NCBI GenBank assembly: GCA_040905365.1
Contig: JBBDRQ010000043.1
Location: forward strand, 1-6,276
Reading direction: 5' to 3'
Length of the DNA: 6,276 bases
DNA from: JAHWKV01 sp040905365
GTDB taxonomy: Bacteria; Actinomycetota; CADDZG01; JAHWKV01
The notes under the pieces are model-generated. The model was not told the origin of the DNA. It saw only the letters and a list, made by a program, of their open reading frames with translations, and ran no database searches. The first letter of the stretch is position 1. Each line of letters starts with the position of its first letter. A program made the translations under genes and the position numbers. Shown piece after piece: positions 1 to 4,689 of the stretch.

Positions 1-53
1 ATCTCCGCCGGTATGGCGATGATTACCAACAATGCTATTGCCCATACGACCAT
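1..53 (-). CDS. 5' end of a reverse-strand gene with a hydrophobic N-terminus (truncated by the window edge)
   Basis: Only the first 17 codons and two bases are in the window. Read on the reverse strand from an ATG at 53, they give MVVWAIALLVIIAIPAE, an almost uninterrupted hydrophobic stretch without an early positive charge, which looks like a membrane-spanning segment or membrane anchor. The start is supported by GAGGAG on the reverse strand, about eight bases upstream of the ATG, an ideal Shine-Dalgarno distance. The gene is divergent from coxD, with about 540 bases between the two starts. Nothing can be said about its function from this piece; a membrane protein is an inference from hydrophobicity alone. 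A chance ORF is possible because so little is visible, but the good ribosome binding site speaks for a real gene. Confidence 0.55.
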   Translation of the reverse strand, partial: MVVWAIALLVIIAIPAE

Positions 54-92
54 CTGTGCGTCTCCTCACTTTTTGCCCTTGAATTGTCAAAG

Positions 93-134
93 ACACTTCG
101 GTTGCCGATATGTTGAAGTGCGATTTTGAAGTGT
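93..134. repeat. Three copies of a GAAGTG motif, possible regulator binding site
   Basis: ACACTTC at 93-99 is the reverse complement of GAAGTGT at 128-134. Two direct copies of TTGAAGTG sit at 113-120 and 126-133, exactly 13 bases apart. The cluster lies 40-80 bases upstream of the reverse-strand start at 53, where an operator or activator site would be expected. That it binds a protein is inference; six- to eight-base matches can arise by chance. Confidence 0.3.
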
Positions 135-478
135 ATGTGAGTTCTACCATTTTCCGACCCCCAACTTCCACGCAGCGCAGGCTCTCGAATAGTGCTGGAG
201 GCGGGTTGTAGGTGTTCCGGGGGCCTGCGTGCGCAATCGCGCGTGTAAGAGGGGTACCGGTAATCGAAAAACGGTTAAATGCGGGCCCGCGTACAATGGG
301 TAGAAGATCGTTTTCGGCTTGCGCTGCTTCGGAAGTCATCTGGTGCGCGGACCTTAGATTCAGGTCTAGCTACAGTTTCACTCCAGCTGCCGGAAGCCGG
401 CTAGCAATCGTGCAGAGTCTTTGGTAGCGGTCTTATGAGCCTAATGCAGTAGTCTAAAAGGCTACTTTTGCCGGCCTG

Positions 479-507
479 TCTAGATGTGAATAGCGCCCGA
501 CTAGAAT
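479..507 (+). promoter_or_regulatory. Candidate promoter for the coxD operon
   Basis: TAGAAT at 502-507 fits the TANNNT form of a sigma-70-type -10 box. A hexamer at the proper 17-base distance (TCTAGA, 479-484) matches TTGACA at only three of six positions, so the -35 is weak; many actinobacterial promoters depend mainly on the -10. A start about six to eight bases after the box would place the mRNA 5' end at 513-515, the first base of the stem described next. That coincidence is the main reason to list it. Confidence 0.25.
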
Positions 508-512
508 GAAAT

Positions 513-577
513 GAGTTTGCGGGTGCGGTCCGCTAGAAGGCTAAGGAAGCAACGCCAAGGAGTTGTTCCGCAAACTT
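513..577 (+). promoter_or_regulatory. Long-range stem in the coxD leader, ending at the ribosome binding site
   Basis: AGTTTGCGG at 514-522 is the exact reverse complement of CCGCAAACT at 568-576. In RNA a G-U pair can be added on each side (513 with 577, 523 with 567), giving an 11-pair stem that encloses about 43 bases. Inside the loop CAAC (550-553) can pair with GTTG (562-565). The Shine-Dalgarno sequence AAGGAGG of coxD (578-584) begins at the next base after the stem. The layout suggests control of translation or 5'-end stabilisation of the mRNA. No known riboswitch family was recognised, and regulation is inference from position and pairing only. Confidence 0.4.
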
Positions 578-591
578 AAGGAGGGCGCTGG

Positions 592-1461
592 GTGAATCAA
601 CTGGAATCAGTAGAAGGGGTTACGCAACTCTTGGCCGAGCAGGCTTACATTGCCGACCGGGGGCTTTCCACGTCGGTGTACCTGGCCCTGTCGTTGGGTC
701 GGCCTCTGCTCTTGGAGGGCGAGCCGGGGGTCGGAAAGACCGAGATCTCCAAGGCACTGGCGGCAGCTTTCAACGTTGAGCTCATCCGGCTGCAGTGCTA
801 CGAGGGTATCGATGCAAACCAGGCCCTGTACGAGTGGGACTACACGCGCCAGCTTCTGTACGTGCGCACGCTTACCGGTTCCGAGGCCGGTAAAGAACAG
901 GTCGTGGACGACCTGTTCGGCAGTCGCTTCCTTATCGAGCGTCCGCTGCTGGCGGCCGTCAAAGCAGGCAACCGCTGCATCCTTCTTATAGATGAAGTAG
1001 ACCGCTCCGACGACGAGTTCGAGGCATTCCTACTGGAGGTACTCTCCGACTTCCAGGTGACGATCCCCGAACTGGGAACCATCAAGGCCGAGCAGCGTCC
1101 CCTGGTCATCGTTACTTCCAACCGTACCCGTGAGCTTCACGACGCTCTCAAGAGGCGTTGTTTGTACCACTGGATCGACTACCCGGTTCTCGAGCGCGAG
1201 GTTCAGATCGTCAAGGCGCGGGCCCCCGAGATCACCGAAGGCCTGATCCGAAAGGTGGCGGCCGCAGTACAGCGGATGCGCCGTTTGGACATGGCCAAAA
1301 AGCCGGGGGTCGCCGAGACCATCGATTGGGCAAGGGCCTTGGACTTCTTGGGCGCCAACGACCTCGACCCGAAGATAGCGGAAGAGACCCTAGGTTCGGT
1401 CGTCAAGGACCGTGACGACCTCGACATGGTCAGGGAAACTCTGACCGAGGTGATCAAGTAG
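592..1461 (+). CDS. coxD: CoxD, MoxR-family AAA+ ATPase for CO dehydrogenase maturation
   Basis: The 289-residue protein is an AAA+ ATPase of the MoxR/CoxD type. In Oligotropha, CoxD is a chaperone-like ATPase needed for sulfuration of the molybdenum centre of CO dehydrogenase; it is membrane associated there. Visible motifs in order are Walker A GEPGVGKT (43-50), the family segment around LQCYEGIDANQALYEWDY (67-84), Walker B ILLIDEVDR (130-138), a sensor 1 segment TSNRTREL (175-182) and an ALKRRCLYHW segment with candidate arginine fingers (185-194), then a helical lid. The length matches the family (about 290-300). The start is GTG at 592 with AAGGAGG seven bases upstream. coxE follows after 41 bases, so the two are probably co-transcribed, and this neighbour with coxL downstream separates CoxD from generic MoxR proteins. 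No key residue is missing. Confidence 0.93.
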   Translation: MNQLESVEGVTQLLAEQAYIADRGLSTSVYLALSLGRPLLLEGEPGVGKTEISKALAAAFNVELIRLQCYEGIDANQALYEWDYTRQLLYVRTLTGSEAGKEQVVDDLFGSRFLIERPLLAAVKAGNRCILLIDEVDRSDDEFEAFLLEVLSDFQVTIPELGTIKAEQRPLVIVTSNRTRELHDALKRRCLYHWIDYPVLEREVQIVKARAPEITEGLIRKVAAAVQRMRRLDMAKKPGVAETIDWARALDFLGANDLDPKIAEETLGSVVKDRDDLDMVRETLTEVIK

Positions 1462-1502
1462 CCGTGCTCGGCCGACGGTCGGGCTGCGAGGAGGTGTAGC
1501 CG

Positions 1503-2639
1503 GTGCCTGGATCCACTATGACGGGTATGGAGGCGGCTCTGGTAGGGTTCGGCCGCGCGCTGCGCAAGGAAGGTCTGATTGTAGGCTCGGGTCACATAGT
1601 CACCTACTGCGAATGCGTCAACGAGCTGGACCCGACCGAGCTTGCCGACCTTTACTACGCGGGACGTTCCTGCCTGATTCACAGGCCCCAGGACATCCCT
1701 ACGTACAACAAGGTTTTCAAGGCCTACTTCCTGTCTCCCGAGGGCGAAGGCAGCGAGGTCGTGAAGATCAAGCAACAGGCCTCTCCCGAGACCGAGGCTC
1801 TGATGGAGATGCTGCAAGAGGAGGAGCAGGAAGGCGAGGAGCGCGAAGGGGAGCCGCCATCGGGCATCATGGCCTCCACCCTGGAGGTGCTGCGCAAGAA
1901 GGCGTTTGCAGAGTGCACTCCGGAGGAGCTGGCGGCGCTGCGGTCGCTGATGGCCCGCTTTAGGCTGATCCCTCCCAGGCGGTTGACCCGCAGGCACCAA
2001 AAGGCGAACAAGGGTAGGCGCCCGGATCTGCGCAACACGGTCCGTAGGGCCATGCGCCAGGGCGGCGAGATCATCGATCTGTCCTGGAGAAAACGCAAGC
2101 TTCGTCAGCGACGGCTCATCTTGATCCTAGATATCTCGGGATCCATGACCACCTATTCGAGGGCTCTTTTGCAGTTCGCGTACTCGGCTACAAGGGTGCC
2201 GGGGAAGGTAGAAGTATTTTGCTTTGGCACTCGCCTCACCAGAATCACGGATACGCTGCAGAAGCGGGATCCGGACGAAGCCCTTACCGAGGCCACCAAG
2301 GCGGTGTTTGATTGGGAAGGCGGGACCAAGATCGGCGCCTCGCTTGACTACTTTGTCAGGAACTGGGGACGTCGAGGTCTGTGCCGCGGAGCCATTGTGG
2401 TCATTTGTTCGGACGGGCTGGAGCGAGGTGACCCGACCGTACTCGACCAGGCCATGGTTCGGATTCAAAGGCTCAGCCATAAGATCATTTGGATGAACCC
2501 GCTGAAGGGCAATGATGAGAACTACGAGCCGCGTTCGGTTGGTATGTCGTGCGCGATGCCTTACGTGGATGTTCTGCTGTCGGGTCATGACCTGGAGAGC
2601 CTGAAGGAGCTCGCCGAGGTGCTGCCCACTTTGGATTAG
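1503..2639 (+). CDS. coxE: CoxE, VWA-domain protein for CO dehydrogenase maturation
   Basis: The 378-residue protein belongs to the CoxE family of von Willebrand factor A domain proteins, which work with CoxD-type ATPases. In Oligotropha, CoxE takes part in putting copper into the Mo-Cu active site. The N-terminal part (about 10-90) is helical, followed by a glutamate-rich linker (96-117) and a strongly basic stretch (152-204) that includes the family-typical RRAMRQGGE. The VWA domain starts near 204 with a complete metal-ion-dependent adhesion site: DISGSM (210-215), Thr275 in WEGGTKIG, and Asp304 in SDGLERGD. The C-terminal PYVDVLLSGHDLESL segment is also typical of CoxE. The GTG start has GAGGAGGTG at 1488-1496, six bases upstream; in-frame ATG codons at 1518 and 1527 are less well placed. 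coxE follows coxD as in known cox clusters. Confidence 0.93.
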   Translation: MPGSTMTGMEAALVGFGRALRKEGLIVGSGHIVTYCECVNELDPTELADLYYAGRSCLIHRPQDIPTYNKVFKAYFLSPEGEGSEVVKIKQQASPETEALMEMLQEEEQEGEEREGEPPSGIMASTLEVLRKKAFAECTPEELAALRSLMARFRLIPPRRLTRRHQKANKGRRPDLRNTVRRAMRQGGEIIDLSWRKRKLRQRRLILILDISGSMTTYSRALLQFAYSATRVPGKVEVFCFGTRLTRITDTLQKRDPDEALTEATKAVFDWEGGTKIGASLDYFVRNWGRRGLCRGAIVVICSDGLERGDPTVLDQAMVRIQRLSHKIIWMNPLKGNDENYEPRSVGMSCAMPYVDVLLSGHDLESLKELAEVLPTLD

Positions 2640-2674
2640 AGCGCGGTGCGCTAACTGAAAGAGGTGAGGTACAC

Positions 2675-2968
2675 GTGAGCATGCGGTGGAGTGTAGGTGT
2701 CAAGTGCGAGGGCGACCGGGTCATTTCCCATGAGGAGATCCTTGAGCTGGCCGACGCGGTTGCCGTTCACAACGGTATCGTTTCGGGTATAGGAGAGGAA
2801 GCGTACGGGGCGCAGATCGTTGTAAACGCCGACACGGTTGGTGAGGCGGAGGTCATCGCCAAACAGCACTTCAGGGTGGCGGTCAGCCAGGCGGGATTGC
2901 CGGAGTGGCCGATCGTAGAAGTGGATGCGCTGAGCGAGGCGCAGGATGACGAGCCTGATCAGTACTAG
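2675..2968 (+). CDS. Conserved-looking 97-residue protein of unknown function in the cox operon
   Basis: This gene follows coxE after 35 bases on the same strand and starts with GTG behind a clear GAGGTGAGG at 2661-2669, so it is probably translated from the coxDE message. The 97-residue protein is acidic, has no signal peptide or membrane segment, and reads like a small alternating strand-helix domain: strand 4-10, helix 19-32, a glycine-rich turn with AYGAQ (43-47), strand 48-52, helix 55-70, and a strand in LPEWPIVEVDAL (75-86), then an acidic tail. I recall small unnamed actinobacterial proteins of this pattern but cannot name a family. It sits where coxF often follows coxE, yet at 97 residues it cannot be the much larger XdhC-like CoxF. 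The segment 48-66 resembles residues 26-44 of the protein at 3824-4321. Confidence 0.8.
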   Translation: MSMRWSVGVKCEGDRVISHEEILELADAVAVHNGIVSGIGEEAYGAQIVVNADTVGEAEVIAKQHFRVAVSQAGLPEWPIVEVDALSEAQDDEPDQY

Positions 2969-3005
2969 TGCTCCATCGCGCAAGTAGGGTGCAAGTTAAA
3001 GACGC

Positions 3006-3156
3006 AAGCATAAAGAGCATAAAGANNNNNNNNNNNNNNNNNNNNNNNNNNNNNNNNNNNNNNNNNNNNNNNNNNNNNNNNNNNNNNNNNNNNNNNNNNN
3101 NNNNNNNNNNNNNNNNNNNNNNNNNGGGCTTGTGGGCCCTTCCCTTCTTTATGCTT
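3006..3156. repeat. Tandem 9-base repeat and 11-base inverted repeat around the assembly gap
   Basis: On the left side AGCATAAAG occurs twice without spacing (3007-3015 and 3016-3024), and the Ns start one base later. AAGCATAAAGA at 3006-3016 is perfectly inverted as TCTTTATGCTT at 3146-3156, 20 bases beyond the gap. The genes on either side (ending at 2968 and 3173) converge here, so the inverted pair could be part of a bidirectional terminator. Alternatively, the missing stretch is a longer tandem array or hairpin that stopped the assembler, or the join itself is wrong. Confidence 0.5.
3026..3125. other. Assembly gap (100 N)
   Basis: A run of exactly 100 N is the usual placeholder for a scaffold gap of unknown size. 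Sequence may be missing here, including whole genes, so continuity of the coxDE side with the coxL side is an assembly claim and not read from sequence. Confidence 0.98.
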
Positions 3157-3172
3157 CTAGCGTTGCCGCTTC

Positions 3173-3535
3173 TTAGCGCTCGGCTCCCTCTTCCGGCTCT
3201 TCGCGGCTTTTGCGAATCTTCGCTGCGTAGGAGCCCATTGGGTCTTGGGCCTCCTCCGCCTGTCGCGCTGCGCCAACGATCCCAAGCTGGGCGTCTAGTT
3301 CCCGTCGGCGCGCCATCAGCGTCTGGTAGGCCTTGTGGGAGCTGAGGCGGCCGGTCACCTTGGCCCCGACCATGTTCTCGCTCTTCCACGGCGACGGCCA
3401 GTCGCGGATCAACTCCTCGGTGACGGCTTCTTTGATCTCGGCCATCTTGGCGTTGATCGCTTCCCGCTCCTCTTCTGGGCCGCTGAATCCCAGCTGCTCG
3501 GACATCGACTGCTCTGGGACCTCGGTGTCGGACAT
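3173..3535 (-). CDS. Charged 120-residue protein of unknown function
   Basis: This reverse-strand gene converges on the coxDE operon across the gap. The ATG at 3535 is preceded by GGAGG (reverse strand, 3548-3544) with eight bases between, which is better than the TTG at 3550 that would overlap that site. Codons end mostly in G or C, as in the neighbouring genes, which supports true coding. The 120-residue product is rich in Glu, Lys, Arg and Ala, with no membrane segment or signal peptide and no cysteine. Two helices are likely (about 21-45 and 67-97), separated by a Trp/Pro patch DWPSPWKSENMVG (45-57); the C-terminus is a charged, probably disordered tail. I do not recognise a family, and no catalytic motif is visible. 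The opposite orientation within the cluster suggests it is transcribed separately from the cox genes. Confidence 0.7.
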   Translation of the reverse strand: MSDTEVPEQSMSEQLGFSGPEEEREAINAKMAEIKEAVTEELIRDWPSPWKSENMVGAKVTGRLSSHKAYQTLMARRRELDAQLGIVGAARQAEEAQDPMGSYAAKIRKSREEPEEGAER

Positions 3536-3568
3536 CGCCTTTGCCTCCAAACTCTCGTCAACAAAACC

Positions 3569-3638
3569 TGCGCTGCGCTTGGGATGCCTGGTGGCCCCAG
3601 CGCGTTGCGCTGTCTACCGAGTTTAAGCGCTGCGCGCT
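3569..3638 (-). promoter_or_regulatory. Run of small GC-rich palindromes upstream of the reverse-strand gene
   Basis: CAGCGC-GTT-GCGCTG (3598-3612) is a perfect six-pair hairpin with a three-base loop, and AGCGC-TGC-GCGCT (3626-3638) a five-pair one. A related GCGCTGCGC lies at 3570-3578, and its GCGCTT end (3575-3580) is inverted as AAGCGC at 3625-3630. They would fall in the 5' leader of the gene at 3173-3535. They resemble repetitive extragenic palindromes, but copies elsewhere in the genome cannot be seen from here. Confidence 0.35.
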
Positions 3639-3649
3639 ACTAACGGGGG

Positions 3650-3697
3650 CTAAGTGCCGTGACCACTAAGGTTTGCAAACGCCCCGAAGGCACTTAG
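3650..3697. promoter_or_regulatory. Nested inverted repeat in the divergent intergenic region, candidate operator
   Basis: CTAAGTGCC (3650-3658) and GGCACTTAG (3689-3697) are a perfect nine-base inverted pair. Near the middle of the 30 bases between them is a perfect 10-base palindrome, GTTTGCAAAC (3671-3680). The element lies between two divergent genes, about 115 bases from the reverse start and 125 from the forward one, where a shared regulator could act on both. Binding of a regulator is inference; no clear -10/-35 pair was found next to it. Confidence 0.35.
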
Positions 3698-3823
3698 GCG
3701 TCGCATGGCGGTTAGAAAAGCTCTGGGCGTAGACTGGAGAGCCAAGTTAAAAGGGTAGCTGTGACGCCCGTGCGGAGATGGAGCGAGAGTTGAACCTTGC
3801 GCCATGAGGAGGGAGTGACTGAA

Positions 3824-4321
3824 TTGAGCGATACCTACACCGCGGTCTTTGAGAGAGAGGGTCAGGTTTGGTCGGCTGAGATTGCCGAGGAACCTGCGAT
3901 CCGGGTAACCGCCGATTCCCTTCCCAAGGCTCGGAACCTGGTCAGGCAGGAGTTGGGCACGAAGTTGGATGCCGACCCAGCCGAGCTCAAGGTTATCGAC
4001 AAGATCGGTCTGCCCAAGCGCTTCAAGGCGACCCAGGAGGCGGTGCGAGCCGAGCGCAGCGGTGACGACGTCGCCGACCTATGGGAGAAGATGTCCGGGC
4101 CCATCAAGGCCAAGGACTGGGCTAAGGACATGCTGGAGGCCGGCCGGCCCATTGCTGCGGTGGAGTGGCTCGACGGAATGGACGAGGACGTCACTTTCAC
4201 ACCGGACCTTCTGTGCCACCGCATCACCGTCGCGGAGGAAGTGGGGCGCTGGGGTGAGTTCAACAGGTACGGAGACGACACCGAAGCCCCAGCGGCGGAG
4301 GATCCAACCGAGGCCAAGTAG
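3824..4321 (+). CDS. Protein of unknown function with a HicB-like N-terminal segment
   Basis: The product is about 165 residues and soluble. The N-terminal part reads as strand-strand-strand-helix: YTAVFEREGQVWSAEIAEEP (5-24), IRVTADS (26-32), then helix 33-44 with an Ala and Arg/Gln pattern. This resembles the HicB-like fold, but there is no HicA toxin gene next to it and no DNA-binding motif, so I do not call it an antitoxin. The rest is helical, with WEKMSGPIKAKDWAKDML (87-104) and an acidic Ala/Pro tail (151-165). The start is uncertain: AGGAGG at 3807-3812 is only two bases before GTG 3815 and 11 bases before TTG 3824; the latter gives an N-terminus MSDTYTAVFE that fits the domain. TTG 3797 lies upstream of the AGGAGG and is unlikely. 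It precedes coxL on the same strand but is separated from it by a terminator-like hairpin. Confidence 0.75.
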   Translation: MSDTYTAVFEREGQVWSAEIAEEPAIRVTADSLPKARNLVRQELGTKLDADPAELKVIDKIGLPKRFKATQEAVRAERSGDDVADLWEKMSGPIKAKDWAKDMLEAGRPIAAVEWLDGMDEDVTFTPDLLCHRITVAEEVGRWGEFNRYGDDTEAPAAEDPTEAK

Positions 4322-4323
4322 GA

Positions 4324-4368
4324 GCCGAGCTTTGGGTTTGGTCCAACTCGGCCGATCTGTTAATCTTT
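4324..4368 (+). terminator. Candidate terminator after the 3824-4321 gene
   Basis: GCCGAG (4324-4329) pairs with CTCGGC (4347-4352), and after a two-base bulge TTGG (4332-4335) pairs with CCAA (4343-4346), a ten-pair hairpin three bases past the stop codon. A T-rich stretch (TTAATCTTTTG) starts about eight bases after the stem, farther than in a textbook intrinsic terminator, so termination may be partial. If it works, coxL needs its own promoter. Confidence 0.45.
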
Positions 4369-4494
4369 TGTTCGTATCAGCAGAGCCCAAACAAACGCCT
4401 AACCGGTGGAATTGTCGCTTTTGTAAGCGGTAACGAAGTCGGGGGCGGGGCCGGAGCAGTAGCAACGCCAAAGCGGAGTAAGTGTGTATGTCCC

Positions 4495-4550
4495 GCTGGC
4501 CCTCCGGCAGGCCTCGCTTTTTCTTGGCGAGGTGGCCATATCTTTTCTTA
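4495..4550 (+). terminator. Two adjacent hairpins followed by a T-rich tract within the coxL leader
   Basis: GCTGG (4495-4499) can pair with CCGGC (4504-4508) with one G-U pair, and CCTCGC (4512-4517) pairs perfectly with GCGAGG (4527-4532) around a nine-base loop. ATATCTTTTCTT follows about six bases later. This looks like a terminator or attenuator inside the leader, 140 bases before coxL, but the T-tract is not immediately next to the stem. Confidence 0.35.
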
Positions 4551-4560
4551 AGCTTTCTTC

Positions 4561-4586
4561 TGCGCTAGCCGTATGCGCTAGTCGGT
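4561..4586. repeat. Direct repeat TGCGCTAG, 13 bases apart
   Basis: TGCGCTAG occurs at 4561-4568 and 4574-4581; aligned as 13-base units the two share 10 positions. The pair is about 110 bases upstream of the coxL start. Same-face spacing would need about 10.5 bases, so a direct-repeat operator is possible but not compelling. Confidence 0.3.
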
Positions 4587-4620
4587 CGGGGCGTAGTGAC
4601 TCCGTCTGAGTGGCTGCAGT

Positions 4621-4682
4621 GGCCCGAGGTGGAAGGAAGTCTGCATTTACGCAGGGGCCCGTAAGAGGGCCGGAAAGGATGG
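4621..4682 (+). promoter_or_regulatory. Mutually exclusive stems next to the coxL ribosome binding site
   Basis: GGCCC at 4621-4625 can pair with GGGCC at 4655-4659, enclosing a small hairpin CTGC-ATTTAC-GCAG (4641-4654) that stacks directly on it. The bases of that right arm also belong to GGCCC at 4656-4660, which can pair instead with GGGCC at 4667-4671 around the loop GTAAGA. The two folds cannot form together. The second stem ends two bases before GGAAAGGA (4672-4679), the Shine-Dalgarno of coxL about ten bases from its ATG. A switch in translation is an inference; no known riboswitch class was recognised. Confidence 0.35.
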
Positions 4683-4689
4683 ACAGCAC

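Larger units (their letters stand above)
54..591. other. Divergent intergenic region upstream of coxD
   Basis: This stretch of 538 bases holds no gene I can support; the one open frame in it (212-427) has low-complexity composition and no ribosome binding site. It separates the reverse-strand gene at 1-53 from coxD and so should hold promoters for both. Visible elements are three copies of a GAAGTG motif near the left gene (93-134), a perfect 10-base palindrome GCGGGCCCGC at 281-290 just before a TACAAT hexamer (292-297), a small hairpin AAAAG-GCTA-CTTTT at 456-469, and the coxD leader stem (513-577). No tRNA or known riboswitch consensus was recognised. Confidence 0.6.
4322..4689 (+). other. 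Structured intergenic region and leader of coxL
   Basis: The 368 bases hold no standard gene. In order they show a terminator-like hairpin right after the upstream stop (4324-4352), a weak promoter candidate TTGGTC-17-TAATCT (4338-4366), a hairpin CGCTT-TTGT-AAGCG (4416-4429), two adjacent GC-rich hairpins (4495-4508 and 4512-4532), a 13-base-spaced direct repeat (4561-4581), and mutually exclusive stems just before the coxL ribosome binding site. A 26-codon ORF (4488-4568) also lies here. I recognised no tRNA and no known riboswitch consensus. Confidence 0.6.

Noticed and set aside
85..90. Perfect TTGACA on the reverse strand as -35 of the left-edge gene
   Set aside because: At 16-18 bases downstream on that strand there is only the ribosome binding site region (TGAGGA) and no -10-like hexamer.
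292..297. TACAAT as a -10 box for coxD
   Set aside because: Good hexamer but no -35 at 16-18 bases and almost 300 bases from the gene; TAGAAT at 502-507 is better placed. Kept only as a remark.
212..427. Forward open frame of 71 codons upstream of coxD
   Set aside because: No ribosome binding site before its start, an unusual Arg/Ser/Ala-rich composition without domain pattern, and location in a palindrome-containing intergenic region. Judged chance.
1203..2000. Reverse-strand open frame (265 codons) across the coxD-coxE junction
   Set aside because: Antisense to two clearly identified genes, composition typical of shadow frames, no motif and no start signal.
3006..3156. CRISPR array at the gap
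   Set aside because: The repeat unit is only nine bases, two copies touch each other without a spacer, and no cas gene is present.
3333..3643. Forward open frames opposite the reverse gene at 3173-3535
   Set aside because: The reverse frame has a well-placed ribosome binding site and G/C-rich third positions; the forward frames have neither a ribosome binding site nor domain pattern.
3797..3823. TTG at 3797 as start of the 3824-4321 gene
   Set aside because: The only good Shine-Dalgarno (3807-3812) would lie inside the coding sequence; starts at 3815 or 3824 downstream of it are more likely.
2675..4321. HicA/HicB-type toxin-antitoxin module
   Set aside because: The HicB-like N-terminal pattern at 3824-4321 is not accompanied by a HicA-like gene (small basic protein with a conserved His) in the visible sequence.
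4322..4689. tRNA or a known riboswitch in the coxL leader
   Set aside because: No T-arm or acceptor pairing typical of tRNA, and no consensus segments of riboswitch classes I know; only generic hairpins are visible.
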